DNA of 64,000 nt, taken from positions 124,001 through 188,000 of the forward strand of contig JAMYHL010000003.1 in assembly GCA_025531455.1 (NCBI GenBank). Reading direction: 5' to 3'. Below the pieces are notes generated by a model, which did not search any database, had not been told where the DNA came from, and saw nothing but the letters and a program-made list of their open reading frames with translations. The stretch is from Apiotrichum sp. Y4204 (taxonomy: Eukaryota > Basidiomycota > Tremellomycetes > Trichosporonales > Trichosporonaceae). The position numbers and the translations under genes are program-made. This document shows positions 34,429 to 47,200 of the stretch, piece by piece. The first letter of the stretch is position 1; the number at the start of each line of letters is the position of its first letter.

Positions 34429-35928
34429 GTTGGGAAGGAGAGACTGATAGTAGGCGGAGGAGACGGAGGGGACAGAGGAACGTGAATTGGAAGATCTGGA
34501 GATGCTGGTGAGCGAGTGAGCGATGTCAAGAACAGATATACGCTCCTCGCTGCGTCGAGCGTTGAGCATCAGTGTTCGAGCCGCTTATCCTTTTGTGTAC
34601 TCGGCTTGTGCGTTCCATTCCGCCATTCAGGTCATCCGCGGGTCCCCCTGTCTCATCCGGCTCATCCATTCTCGCAATCTCGCACAACAATACCAACCTC
34701 GAGCCACGCCACCCAAGTCCCTGTCCAACGTCCAGCACCGCCTTACGCCGTCCACCCAGCATACCAACGCATACCAACTGATGTGCTCACGCATGCGAAG
34801 CGAAGAGCACAGTGCTTTGTGCAAAGAAGAGTGATGACGTTGTGTCGAAGAAGATGCAGGTATCAGTGCTTGGGGGGTACAGTTCCTTGTTGGGTGCGCG
34901 GGTGGCGTCGTGCCGCGCCCCCGCGGGAGCGTTCCGCCGTTTGAAATGACACCTGACACCCGGCGCGACGAGAACCGAACGAAGCACAAGCTTGATTCAC
35001 TTTACGAGAGCGCGACCAGCCCCGCAATGGAACCCGCAGTGCAGATCATGTGCGGGCTGTGTATGCATGGTAAGTTGCATGCGTGCAGCGCGTGTTCGTA
35101 GACCAATATGTGGATCGAAGGCGGATGCACCACATACGGTTTAACCAAGGGACAAGAACATCAGCTGCTGTGTTCAGGCCGGACTCTGCAGGGTCCTGTT
35201 TCACTTCCTCCGCGTACTCCGCCGAGCCGGGGACCCCGCATAGTCACGGAACGCAGCTTTTCGCGTCACGGGCATTGACCTTAACCGGCGGTTCGGGGGG
35301 CAGTTTGCTGGCGATTCACGGCCAGTAGTATGCAGAACATGCGGGCATTAGGGGATGCAAATTGCATCCTACGCGCCTCTGGTCACCGTGCGCTTGCACT
35401 GGCGCATCTTGGCACAAAGGCCGGACAACTGAAATGTACAGAAATAGACTGCGCGCCTGGCACTGCTGGACGGGAGAGGCCGCGGTCGGCGTAGGGCTGA
35501 GGACGCCTCGGGGCCAGCCTCGCACAATGGACGTGAGTGCTTTCTGTTCCCATTGACCATTGGCCCTGTTCCGCCGTTTGATTTATCTTGGTTCTCGGTG
35601 CTTTTTGGTATCTTTCGTGGGGTTCCGATTTCCGGTTGTCAACAGCAATCGCCGTTATCAACCTGGCTGTTCGCCAAGAGACAGGGTAGTGACATGATGA
35701 TGATTGTGTTAGTGGGCATTCCTGTGTGTAAAACCCCACGCCGACAGGATATGTGATAGTTGTATGGCATACTGAGACATCGTAAGATCTAGAAACACGC
35801 GTGTGAGATGCAGGTATGGACGGGGATGTGGATGTGCAGAGGGGAGAATGAGGGCGAGTGTGACGGGTTTGCCGCGCGGGTCATCGTGGTCGCGACGCGC
35901 AGAGGGCAGAGGAGTGAAGCCAGCGTTT
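34429..35928. other. Intergenic region
   Basis: About 1.5 kb between two minus-strand genes. It holds the promoter of the small secreted protein gene and the 3' end of the transporter gene. The short frames found have no recognisable features. Confidence 0.5.
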
Positions 35929-38078
35929 CTAAACCGGCTTGGGTGGTGTACACGAGAAGGCACGTCGCTGTGACCCGTACGACACCCGGAGCGAGATCGC
36001 TGCAGCCCAGATAGCTATGACCATGAATCCAGCGGCGAGGATAACCATGACCATGATGATAACTTTGAGGTACCAGTATGGCGCGAAGCCGCGGCGCCAG
36101 CGGGCAAAGCTCTTCCATGTGTCTATGCGGTTCGAGTAAGGGGCCATCCCCGGGCGCCAGGGACCGTCGGCGGAGAGGGCGTCGCGCTGGATCCAGTGGC
36201 CGAGGAGGAGGACCGGGGGCAGAATGTATGTGAAGGGAAGGGCGAGGACGGAGGCGATGATTGTGCTCAGGTCGAGGAGACTGGGGATGAGCGAGCTGAC
36301 CACCCATGCGAGCGACCAGTAGAAGGCGACAGTGAGGGCCCACCATGGCCGACTATTGGGCGACGAGATGGACGGACGGTTGAAGCACCCCCGGAGGATG
36401 ATACGGTAGAGCATCTTACTCGCAATGTGGGAGAAGAGAAGGCCGATACAGATGGTAATGATAAGGTTGAGGACACCGATAACGGCCTGGAACGCCTTGT
36501 TGGTCACAGTCTCCAGAGGAAAGATGTTTGCGTATTGCCCCTGCCTGCAAGCGTTAGAGAATTCCGTCGGAAATCGGCGCGCGGAGCTATCTCTGCGTTT
36601 GCAGAGAGGTGAACTTACATCGAGTAGATGAAGAGGCCCGTAAACATGTAGGTGCCGTAGAGAACGACTTGGGCAACGAGTGCGGCCTTCCAAAAGTCCC
36701 GAGGCCGACGCATTTCCGCCATGAACTCTGCAAACAACAGCGAGCCGCCATATGCCATGACAGCGAGCTCGACACCGAGGACCTGTTTGTCCCAAGTGTT
36801 GGATTCCTTCGGGATCCAGGCAGCAGTTTCGACGGGAATGCCCGTGGTTTGGGGACCAGGGGTGGGGTCATCCAGAGCCGAGGAGAACAGCAGCAAACAC
36901 ATGGCCACAACGTTGAGGTAGAAGTTGATAAAGGCGAAGACGGAAACACCGCGGAGCGTGCGGAAGTGAGAGAGGGCGAAGCCAACGACCGCGAAGATAA
37001 GGGTGAGAATGAGAAAGCAGAACTTGCTCTCTGCAATCGTCATGACTGCCTGGCTATTCATCGTAATGAGCGTCCCTACCACCAATGTGAGCTGGGCGAA
37101 TTGGGCAAGGTTGACAAGGTTGCGGAACCATGGTCCGTAGGTGCGGTCCGCAATGTCACCATACGACTTGATGGGGTAGCGTTCAGAGTCAAGCGACATG
37201 TATAATTTCCAGACGACTTGGCCACAGCAGAAGGCGAGCATCCAGAAGCATGTGTACACCAGGACGCCTGGCCCATATCCGATCAGCTGAAACACCTTGG
37301 AAGACGAGAACCAGCCAACCATGTCCGTGTAGATGAGGTACATGACGACCTGCCAACTTGAAACGCGCATGATGCTGTGGTCGTTAGTGCTGGAGCTGGA
37401 GAGCTCGGACAACCACTACCTACCGATAAGCTGTTTCTCGCTCATGCGGGGTGATGTAGTAATTGAGGTCCTCGCTGCGGTTCACGAGCTCAATTGACGT
37501 AGATGTTCCTTTGCCATCAAAGGCGTCGCTGTTGCCGTGCGAGTTCTGAGAGCTCAGCCGTCGGGCATCAGACGGCACTCCTGGATGCTGTCCTCGCCGC
37601 CTATGCGCCTTGAACCAGTCGCGAATGCCGCGCGCCGACTCCACATCCGGCTCTGGCGCCTGTGACGGCGGAGGAGCTCGTTGAGAGCGTGTGGCCGGCA
37701 GTTGCTGTTGCTGATCTGGCGATTTCGGGGTTGTCGCCACCTGGCCCGTGATCTTCTTTAACACGGCGTCCCATGGCGCATCGGGGACAGTACGATAGTC
37801 GTTCTCCTCGCGAAGTCGCTCGCGCGCCGCGTAGTACAAATACGCCTCGAGTGGTTGCCGGTTGATGGACGCTGGTGTCAAGATGCTGTTGGATGCTGAG
37901 CGGAGTACGACGTGCGTGTGCCTTTGCCACCACTGATTGCTTCTGGACTTCGGATGTTTCACTCACGGTCCTCTGTCGCGTCCTCTGCAAGGAACTTGCG
38001 CTCCCACGCCGTTGGATTGACTTGAACTGCAGTTGACAGGTCTTTGCTCTCCGCAGACGGCGACATCTGGGCGGACAT
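35929..38078 (-). CDS. Amino acid transporter, AAAP (Aa_trans) family
   Basis: About 650 residues in four exons. A hydrophilic N-terminal region of about 200 residues (MSAQMSPSAESKDLS; Pro/Gln/Ser-rich; ends YITPHERETAYR) is followed by roughly 10-11 membrane segments. Among these are IMRVSSWQVVMYLIYTDMVG, YGPGVLVYTCFWMLAFCCG, FAQLTLVVGTLITMNSQAVM, VLGVELAVMAYGGSLLFAEF and AVIGVLNLIITICIGLLFSH. GSLLFAEF and the overall spacing fit the amino acid/auxin permease family of proton-coupled transporters in the plasma or vacuolar membrane. The last 20 residues (SLRVSYGSQRRAFSC) are cytoplasmic. Substrate cannot be named. The long N-terminal tail is a likely site for phosphorylation or ubiquitin control. 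Confidence 0.85.
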
Positions 38079-39825
38079 GGTGGGCTGCGGTACTTTGAGG
38101 GCTGGATGGCTGGCGAAGGGGAAGGACAAAGGTCGTGATTGAGTGAGAGGAGGCGCGTAATGGAAGAAGTCTGGCGACACAGTCTCTCACTACGCCGTCG
38201 ACGCCGTCGTTATCGTCGCTGTCGCCGACTGCGTTTGTCCCGCGGGCTCGTAGTCAACGGTCGGTAGTCTCAAGGCGGGTAGCAATCCGTTTCAACAAGT
38301 CGACCGTAGTATGGGCGCGCAAAATTCGCCTCAGCAGTGGTGGAGTAAGCAAAACGACATTCAAGTCTGCGGTCAGGTTGTGAGATCGTCAAGCGCAACC
38401 TCAGCTGCGGCACTCTCTTCTCAGCCTGACCTGGCTCACATCTCCATTACCCCCCGTTCGGCTGCGGTTGCTGACATGTGGTCGTGGTCCCCTTTGACCC
38501 TTGCCTTGATGAGGAGATTAGGAACGGCACAGGTGGTGCCGTGAGCACGTTGTGAGGGGAAATCTGCCAGATGCTTAGATGGTTAGTACGGTGACGGCTA
38601 CGCGAGCTTGCCCCAGCACACCGTCCCTTTCTTTAGCGCTGTGGCTGCGAGCTGCCGGAGAGTTTTGTCGAGTCCCGTTGCTGTGGGGTGTATGGTGCGC
38701 TTGATCCCTCGAGACCAGGTCGGTCAGATTTGACGATTCTGCAGGCTTTCGATCAGGGGGTTGAGTGACGATCCGAGGAGCGGGGTGGTGTAAGCCAGGA
38801 ACGCACAGCGTTTCGCATCGAGGGGTCAGCTTCATGTGCCGTAATGACCAGACAAGCGACCGAGAAAACACATACGGGGCACAGAAGAACGAGGACAGCT
38901 TCAAGAAATGAATTGTATCAGATCAGCGTCTATTCCAGGCCCCTCCCAAAAACATCGGGCAACAGGGACGCGGATGCGGAAGTGCGCTCTGGAGGCGTTG
39001 TACGGGAAGAGCCCATCACTCCTGTGTCTTCGTTTGTGCCACAGATGGTGTCAGTGTCGTAACGGCATTCGGCAGATCTGCGGCGGTCGACCACGCTCCC
39101 TGAACTGTGCAGGTACACACATGGGAGTTGTGCGTGCCTCTCGACGACAACCTCGTCTGATGCCTGCGCAAACTGCGAGGAGAACGGCGACAATGAGGTG
39201 AAATAGAGTTTAAGATGCAGATCGGCCATAAGGAGTCTGCGTCGCCGTCCGTCCTCCTCAACTGCCGCCGACCGTGGCCATGTTCCACCTCTCAAGGCCC
39301 CAAACGAAGTTCCCATACACCATCAATCCCTTCCTGCAGATAGGTTGTCACCCAGCACACATCGAAATCACGACTGCAAGACTGCGACCATTCGCTTCCT
39401 AGCCTTGATTCCAGCGATTCCTGTGCCACTCGGCGCATGCGAGGTCGCCGAACCTTCGAACCTTACCTTCTGGCCGCCGCGTGTGGTCACCACGATACCC
39501 CGCCAGATAAGGAGCGAAGTGCTGGCCATGATTTGTCGCACGGCATGTCCCACATGGTACTGCCCCGCCTTCCCATATGGGGGCTCGCTGTCGGTACATC
39601 GCGGCGGCGATAATCGAGGCCATGTGAGCAGGTGCTTTGCGAGATGGGTCATTGCCGTTCATGGTATATGGAGTACGTGCGGATCCTGTCTTGATGCATG
39701 AAGATCCCCATGTGATCGATCGTCATTATACTCAGTTAGTCAGGCGAACGCCACGGCACCGGAGACGGCCGCAACTGCGCGGAGGCAGGCACAAGTCTCC
39801 GACAGCGCCGTAGTCCTGCTCCCAC
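38079..39825. other. Intergenic region
   Basis: About 1.7 kb upstream of the transporter gene. Frames on both strands are short and unlike the neighbouring proteins. No repeat or RNA gene is recognised. Confidence 0.5.
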
Positions 39826-40122
39826 TTACTTGGGGTGGTGAGCAGTGTGGTACTGGAACAAGGTCGCGACTGTTGCGGCTGTTGCGACTAGAGCGACCAG
39901 AGCGACCTGGGAGCTAGGCAAATGAATTGGGGATAAGAAAGCACAACGGGCCTCACAATGGGGTGCATGAAGCAGCGATCCGCCCAGTGTTGGCCCATCC
40001 CCACCGCACACTCGGCCCAGGTCTGCTCCACCCGTCTTCCGTAATACCAGGCCCAGCCGTCGAGCTACCATTCCTCTGGTCAGAGTTGCGTCGTATGCCT
40101 CTGGTGACAAACTTTCCGCCAT
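39826..40122 (-). CDS. Possible small tail-anchored protein
   Basis: A single open frame of 98 residues starts MAESLSPEAYDATLTRGM and ends in one hydrophobic helix, VALVALVATAATVATLF, plus QYHTAHHPK. That layout suits a tail-anchored mitochondrial or ER protein. A nine-C run lies just before the ATG. An alternative spliced reading exists: DGWAWYYGRRVEQ continuing to DRCFMHPI, then a consensus intron (GTGAGGCCC to GCTCCCAG) joining to the same hydrophobic end. No homolog is recognised, so either model is tentative. Confidence 0.35.
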   Translation of the reverse strand: MAESLSPEAYDATLTRGMVARRLGLVLRKTGGADLGRVCGGDGPTLGGSLLHAPHCEARCAFLSPIHLPSSQVALVALVATAATVATLFQYHTAHHPK

Positions 40123-40336
40123 GTCTTCCTTCTCTGAGGGGGGGGGGCTATGCGAGAAACCGTGATGGGTGTAAGTACAGCAAGGAGGTATCGGAGTGGA
40201 CGAAGGGTACGAAGGGACGGTCCGTGAGGACCGCCGATACGGCCAGGGAACGAACTGAGGAGCATCAGGACACAAACAATAGTGAATGGAGACGGCTGCT
40301 GAATGTGGTAAAGGGCAATTTTTCAAAAATATCCCA

Positions 40337-40425
40337 GGGCGTGTAGCTCAGTTGGTAGAGCGTGTCATTAGCAGGATCTAACTCCTATCTTGACAAGGTC
40401 TTTGGTTCGATTCCTAACTCGTCCA
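40337..40425 (+). tRNA. tRNA-Ala (anticodon AGC) with 16-nt intron
   Basis: The folded gene has a 7-bp acceptor (GGGCGTG/CTCGTCC) with the G3-U70 pair that marks alanine tRNA, a D arm GCTC-AGTTGGTA-GAGC, an anticodon stem TGTCA/TGACA, anticodon AGC at 40370-40372 and a T loop TTCGATT. An intron (40374-40389) sits at the canonical 37/38 position; the mature length is 73 nt before CCA. The acceptor ends closely resemble yeast tRNA-Ala, including a U6-U67 mismatch. A further U-U mismatch lies in the T stem. Confidence 0.9.
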
Positions 40426-40431
40426 TTTTTT
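40426..40431 (+). terminator. RNA polymerase III terminator
   Basis: TTTTTT follows the discriminator base of the tRNA directly. Confidence 0.85.
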
Positions 40432-40719
40432 GTTTCTGTTTTGGGGCCGCATACGCATTCTAGCGCATTCTCCATTTCGCGATTTCGCGATTTCTCGAAG
40501 TTCAAAGTTGCTGGAAGTGTCAAATGCGTTTGCCATGCAGGGAAGTAGAAGAGGATATTAGCTGGGAGATGCCGAGAAGTGCTTAAAGTCCAGTGGTCGT
40601 CTAGGTCGTCCAGTTGTCTCAGGCAGGAACACCGGAGGTGCAACGTCGACACGCTCTATTCCTCGCCACCCAATGCCAAACAGGTGCAAATACATTAAGC
40701 TGACCAAATCTACAGTCGT

Positions 40720-43700
40720 CTACTCTATTTCGCCGTCGCGCTCAAGCAGTCCCTCCTTGACCTCGTGTTCTTTATCCTTGGAGTCCTTCCTCCCAAAGCT
40801 CTTCGCGCGGGGGCGGTACAGCCCGCCGGCAAACTCGCCCATGCGGCGCGGCGCGCCGACCACGCCACTCGCGGCGCCGACCATGCCCGTGCTGATCGTG
40901 CGCCCGACGTTGCCGAGGATGCCGGGGCGGGGGAGGCCGAACGCGCCCGTCGACGGCGTGCGCGGCGAAAGGTCCTCGTCGCTGTCGTCTCCCGTCAGGG
41001 CGGTCGCGAGTGCCGAAGGAGTGGTCGAGCGCGATGTCGCAGGCGAGGCGCTGCGGGGCGTAAGCGGCAGCGGGGAGACGGTCCGCAGTGGCAAAGTGGC
41101 GAATGGCGAGCGCTTCTTGGCCGGCTTCTTGCCCGCAGTGCCCGCAGCCGCGACCTCCTCCTCGTGCGCGGTCTCCATACCCTCGAGCTCGTGCAGCGTG
41201 CGCTTGATGCTCGCGAGGTCGTTCTCAATGTCCGCCACGCGGGTCTCGAGGCGGGCATGCAGCGTCTCGGGCCCTGTGCGCGTGGCAATGTATGCGCTCG
41301 CGTCGCGGAGGACCGCGGGTGCCTGGACGACACCGCTGGCGCCGACGCCGAGGAGGGCGGCAAAGCCGTGGAACTGCCTGTCCTCGTCGGCCATGGCGAT
41401 CTCGACGTCGACGCGCGCGTCCTCGATCACCTCGTGCAGCGAGTCGAGGAGCGTCGCGAGGTCCTCGTACGCCGTGCGCGTGGGGAAGATGGACAGAACG
41501 CGGAGCGCCCCAGCGCGCCGTGAGCCGGCGGGCGCGAGGGGCGAGGCGGCTGCCGGCTCGGGAATGGAGCTCCGCAGCGCCTTGAGAGACAACGCCTGGG
41601 CATGCAGCGACTGCTGGAGGGGGATATACTGCGCCTCGAGAGGCTGGAAGAGGGCGGTCAGGTCGTCGAGCACGGGTGGTGGCGGGGGACTGGCGGATTT
41701 TGGCCGTTCTGGTTCACTGGAGGGTTCTGATGGCTCCTCCGGAAGCTCCTCATTGCTGTCCACCTTTGTCTCGTTGTCGGCCTCGGTCGGCACGCTCCTC
41801 TTGTCGTCCTCATTCTCGACATCGAACAGCGTGCCGACGTCCTCGCCCGGCGACGCCGTCGCGGCCGGAACACCATCCTCGGCTTCCTTGGCAAGCCACG
41901 CCACACGCTGCTTTTCGAGCTCGACACGGCGCTCCGTCTCGGCCTGGAGGTCGAGCACGAGATGCTGCACGAGCTCCTCGGCGAGGAACACGCGCGCGAG
42001 GCTCTCCTCCTGTGGGTTCGGCACAGGCGAGGGGTTGGTGCTGACCGACGGCGTCTTGCGGCGCAGGAAACGCGTCCGGAACCCACCGACCGGCTTGGGA
42101 TCCGACTTGGGTTCGCTCGGCGCCAGAATTTCCACCGCCTCGTCGACGAGCGCCGTGTAATCTGGCTCGTCGCGGGCTCCATCAGGCCTTTCACGCGCGC
42201 GGCGCACGCGATCAAGCCATGCCTCTGCGCGCCTACACCGCGCCTCCTCCTCAGCAATAAGACCGAGACGGAGAGCGACTTCGCGCCTGCGTCCCGCCGA
42301 CTCGCGCCCGAGCTCCTCGGCCATCTCCTCCGCTGCGGCACGGAGACGCGCGCTGCGCTCCCCCTCGTGCCTGTTTCGCCGGCGGAGGGCCGCAGACTCT
42401 GCTCGCAGCGTGTTCTGCGTCGCCGCTGCACGTGTACGCTGCTGCGCCAGGTGCGAGTGCACCGTCTCGTGTGCCTTCTGGGAGAAGGTCATGTATCGCT
42501 CGACGACCTTTGCTGCGGACGCGTCGTCGCGGAGCACGCGGTCGCGCTCGCTCTGGGCCTCGACACGGGTACGCGTCTCGGCGTCGAGCTGCGTGCGCAG
42601 CGTCTCGATACTCTGTTCCAGCTCATCCTTCTGCGTCTGTAACGCGTGGATCTGCTTCTCCTTGGTGGTGATCGCAGACGTAAAGTCGCGGAAGAGGCGC
42701 TGCACGCCGCGCTGCCCAACGAGGAGGTTGGAGATGGCGTCGGCGGACGCCGCAATCTCCGGGTCGAGCGGGGCGGCCTCCCCTTCGTCGCCCAGCATGT
42801 CCACCATGTCCTTATCCTTGTCCTCCTCCTCCCCCTTCGCCTTCTTCTTCTTCACGCTCCCGGTCTTCTTCGGCGTCCCGTTCGCCTTGGTCTCCTCCTC
42901 AGACTTGGGGAGGACCGGCGGTGTCTGGAGGATGTTATCCGTAGTCCGACGGGGAAGCGGGGGCGGCACGGCGGTGGGGTCGAGCCGGCGCACGAGCGCG
43001 GCATACTCGTCCAGCGCGAGATCCACAAGCTTGCGCTGCTCCTCGATCCGCCTCCGCTCCCCCCTCTCCCACGCTACTTCCTCCTCGCGGTCCTCGTCCA
43101 CGCGCCGCAGTTCGACGAGATGCGCACGCTCGCTGTCCCGCTCCTTCTGGGCGCGCAGCAGTTCCTGCTTTGTCGACGCCAGCTCCAGAGTAACGCTCGA
43201 CAGCTGCTGTTCGGTGAAATCGAGCTTGGCGGAGAGGCGGCGGTGGGCAAGCGACAGCTCGGCGAGCGCGTTCGATGGCGGGGGCGCGACGGGCGGCTCG
43301 GGCGTCGCTCTGGGACGTTAGTTCGGGCCATGGCTTGGTAGGGTGCGACGGCGTGGTGGCTGGTGGAGGCAGATGGGGCATGCGGATGAACGCAAGTGTC
43401 GGGCGACGTGTCGGACGACCTCGTCGTCCGAGGACAACAGTAGCAGAGATCAACGGCGATCCGCTTGTCGCGCAGATCAGATCATCAGAAGCGCGCAGAT
43501 CACGACACACGGCGATCCGACAATCATCTCATTGCGAAGAACACCGCCAAATCCCACTTGTGGCCGACCTACGTGTCCCCACCTCTGCAGCTCCCCACCG
43601 CACCACTCTCTTTCGGCACGCACCTAAGCGTCGCGACCTCCCCATTGAGCGCGGTATTCGCGGCACGCAGCCCCGCGGCGTCCTCGCGGGCCAGCTCGAG

Positions 43701-43841
43701 CTCGAGGCGCGCGCCCTGCACGTCGATCTGGGCCTGGTGCGCCGCGGCGCGGTACTGCGCGATTTGCTGGCGGAGGGCGACGAGTTCCGCGACGAGCGGG
43801 TGGCCCGGCGGGAGGGCGGCGGGGGGCGGGGGCGGGGCCAT
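40720..43841 (-). CDS. Large coiled-coil protein, function unknown
   Basis: Two exons (43841-43624 and 43309-40720, intron 314 nt) give 935 residues. After a Pro-rich start (MAPPPPPAALPPGHPL) come long heptad-like charged stretches rich in Leu, Glu, Arg and Gln, for example LRQQIAQYRAAAHQAQIDVQ and KQIHALQTQKDELEQSIETL. A Lys-rich segment (KKTGSVKKKKAKGEEEDKDK) and an acidic, Pro-rich segment near the middle break the coils. The end has a TRSTTPSALATALTGDDSDE type Ser/Thr region and a Gly/Arg-rich tail. It looks like a cytoskeletal, septum or trafficking scaffold. I do not recognise a named family. The intron branch and acceptor GAACTAACGTCCCAG is good. Confidence 0.75.
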
Positions 43842-44251
43842 CGCCGTCTGTTGGTGGTAGTTGTTGAATGGACGAGGAGTTGTGGGAGAGGGGTTTGTTG
43901 GATCGTTGGTGTCCGTCGTGGGCCGGGTTTTAATAAAACACTCTTGTGTGGATGCGCTGGCCGTCCTGAAATCGCGAAATCGACAACAATCACAATCAGT
44001 CCCGTTCCGATCCGTATTCGACCCCCAGGTGCCACTCTCTAACTGTTCTGCTTCTGTCAACCCAAAGCCCATGCATAGCACTAAAAGATAGAGGGAGATC
44101 ATGAAAATAAACACTGGTGACAATCATTAACGGGTCGTGTATACAAAATGCCTGGGAGTCTACTGTATAACACTCGGATGGGGGGAGAGATGGAGGATCG
44201 AATACCCGGAGCGAAAGGAAGAACGAAATGGGGCCAGGCGACCGCCACTGC
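43842..44251. other. Intergenic region
   Basis: 410 bp between tandem minus-strand genes. It holds the coiled-coil gene's promoter and the Kelch-BTB 3' end; nothing else is seen. Confidence 0.55.
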
Positions 44252-47200
44252 TCAGACAGACAGAAGCGCGTCCGCAAACCTGGCACCTAGTCGGCTGAGC
44301 CTGCTCTTTGGCCGCGCACGCGAGCGGCCCCAGTCGGCTGAGGGCGGGCCCTCGGTGTGGTGCTGCTGCTGTTCAAAGAACGCCTGGAGCTTGGCGACAA
44401 CGTGCGGCTCTGGCAGCTCGTCGGTCTGCCGCGACCACAACGACGCGGGACGGCTTCGGCGGGACGTGAAGGATGTGGAGGAGAAAGAAGAGCCTGAGGA
44501 CATGAACGACGAAGATGAACCTGCGGAAGCAGAGGAGCTCGAGCCTGCGGACGGCGAGTGGAGAGTCTGGCGCTTGATCCGCAATGTCGCGGCCGCGTCG
44601 CCTTCGTACGGCGCATCAAGCGCCTTGGACTTTGGCCGGCGGAAGCTCACAGTGCGGGTGTGACCCACAGAGCTCTCCACAACGCTGCGATTAAGCTGGT
44701 GCGAGTCAAGCGAAGCGGTGCGCGTGAGCTTGGATACGGCCTCGTCCATGGCGCGGGCCTGCTGGCTGCTAAGGTCACCCTCAAGCGGCGCTGTCGAGAT
44801 AGTCTCGAGGCCCGGGCCGTCCAGTTCAGTGTCGCACATTTCGAGTGGGAAGCGGGTATTCAGCTGCGCGGGGGCAAGGAGGTGTCCATCCTCCAGCAGT
44901 GCCGGGAGGTTCTTCTTTGCTGACGTGCTCCCGATCGAGGCTGGGCTGTCGCGTGAGATGACGGGAAGGGGGTGGGCCGCCTCTGACGGCGTGCGCGGGC
45001 ACATGGAGCCGACCTCCGAGTACGTCGACGTCGGGCTGTATGGCCGCTGGTGGTACTGCTCGGGCGTGCTGGGGGTGAACGCTTCGAATTCGGGTCGGAT
45101 GGGAGGTGGCCGCCCAGGTGGGGGAAGGAGGGGCGGCAAGCTGCGCGACAAGCTCTCGTTGGAGACAGTGCGAGAAACCGTGCCACTGGTGGTCGGACGA
45201 GGAAGTTGATTCACTGGACCACGTACCGGGGGCGGTGCGTTGATGCTCAGCGCGTTCATCAGCTGGGAAGTGAGTGTAGCCCGTTCTTCCTTCGGGGAGA
45301 GTGCAGCTGCACTATGCCCGCGGTGCTCTCCCTCTCCGGCATCATTCGGCCCACCGTGGCCGGATCCCGACGGCGGTGGGTGCTTCTGTGACCCGCCAGC
45401 GCCCAGAGTGCCTAGGTTGGACGACGCGGACGGATGAGCCGCCGAGTTCGGTCCGCTCTCAGTTGTCGACCCGCCCGTCCCGCGGCGCTCACGGCCGTGA
45501 CGGCTGCTCGAGCTGCTCTTGGGGTTGACCATCGCGAGGGCTCGTGCGGAGAGGTTCTGCTCGCCAGCAAGAGCAGCGACCTCGTACACCTGAATCGCGT
45601 TCGACGGCTCAAGACGGCAGTGGAGGGCGTGGATGACGAGCCTGTTGAGGCGCTCAATCTTGTACTGCTTCGAAAGGAAGAGGAGCGCACATAGAACCGG
45701 AGCGCGGTTCTGGATCGGCGTGGAAAGATTAAGGGTGTAGAAGTACTGGATGAGCGCGACGCAGACGGGCAAAGGCTCGGGGAGGTGTAGCCGGTTGGGC
45801 GTGAAGCGTGCCGGGCTGAGCGAGCCGAGTAGCGCATCGTTGATGTCCAGCGACGGCATCTCGTGCACCATATCCCCCGCCTTGCCGACCAGCGTGGCCT
45901 GCTGTTCTGCAAACCACGGCCAACGCTCTGCCAACACCTTGCGCGAGCATTTTATCCGCCGTCCGTCTTCGCACACTATTTGAAAGTCGGACACCAATTT
46001 GTCGTCCAGCATCGAGAGGCCCATGTCCTGCGTCTTTTCCGAGAGCAGCAGTTTCGGTGCCTGGTAGACGCCAAACGCCTCCAACTCGACCACCGCAAAA
46101 TGGTTGAGACTGACAGCACGTTTGCTGTAGTCTGTCGCGAGGTCGGACTGTGCGTTTCCGAATACCAGCAGTCGAGCAGCCAATGGGTCCGGCACGACAA
46201 TGTTCCAGCTTCCCGTTGCGAGCACTGGCGGCTCAATGTGCTTCCAGGTGTGCTTCGTGAGGTCGAGAGTCCAGATGGAGAAGGCCGCTGATGTCGACGC
46301 GAGATACAGTCCGCAAAGCACAAAATGGTTCCCGATGATGCCGCCGGTGGGGAAACGGAGGCCCGGCGGCTGTGACGACCCGCCGACCTTTGTGCAAATG
46401 TCGTTCATGGTGAAACCTGGTGGGGAGGCAAACTTTTCTGATGTGGTCGGTGCCTCGCCAGTGTCCCTATCCAAGGGGGACAGCACCTCGAGCTCGCGGC
46501 GGACTTTTGCAAAGTCATAGTTGGAGTAGCACCATACGTCGCCGCCGCTGCCTTCCTCATCGACCGTGTACGGGAGCGCCGGTGCGCCAGTCATCGTGCA
46601 CGCGTCTGCTGCAGGCACGACGACGCGATACGGTGAAGACGCAGTGACACTACGGTAAGCTCCCTTCGAGTGCAGCCCGTGCGAGACAGGCTGGTCCGTC
46701 TTGGAAACCCAGAGGTTGCGCTCGAGGTCGTAGACGTTCATTTCGTATATCCACGAGTTGTCGAGCCGCTGGCCACCGCAGACGATCAGCTTGCCGCGCG
46801 AGATGGCACTCAGGTGGGCGTATCGCGGCGTCGGGAGGAGGGCCTCGTCCTGGGGCGCATCCGGGGTGGCGCTGATGGTCGAGCCGTGAATGGTCTTGTC
46901 GTCGGCAATCGGGGCCTCTGGTGATGGCTGCGGGAGCCATCTCCTCGAGCGGCAGTCGAACAGCCACACATCATTGTGTACGTTGAGCTTCTCCGAGTGA
47001 GGGTCATTGTCCGCCATTCCGCCAAAGCACACGAGCTTGTCCTCCCACACGTCCATCGAGTGGAAGTATCGTGCTCCTGGTCCCTTTCCGGCATTCACCC
47101 TCGACCATGTCCGCGTGTTGATGTCAAATGCCCACATCTCGGCTGTCAAACGGCGCTGCACGACGAGCTTTCCGCCAAATAGAAAGATGGTCGGCGGGTG

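Noticed and set aside
9004..38078. A functional cluster for nutrient sensing and endosomal sorting
   Set aside because: Gtr2, Vps26 and the amino acid permease are separated by unrelated housekeeping genes on both strands; nothing in the sequence shows shared control.
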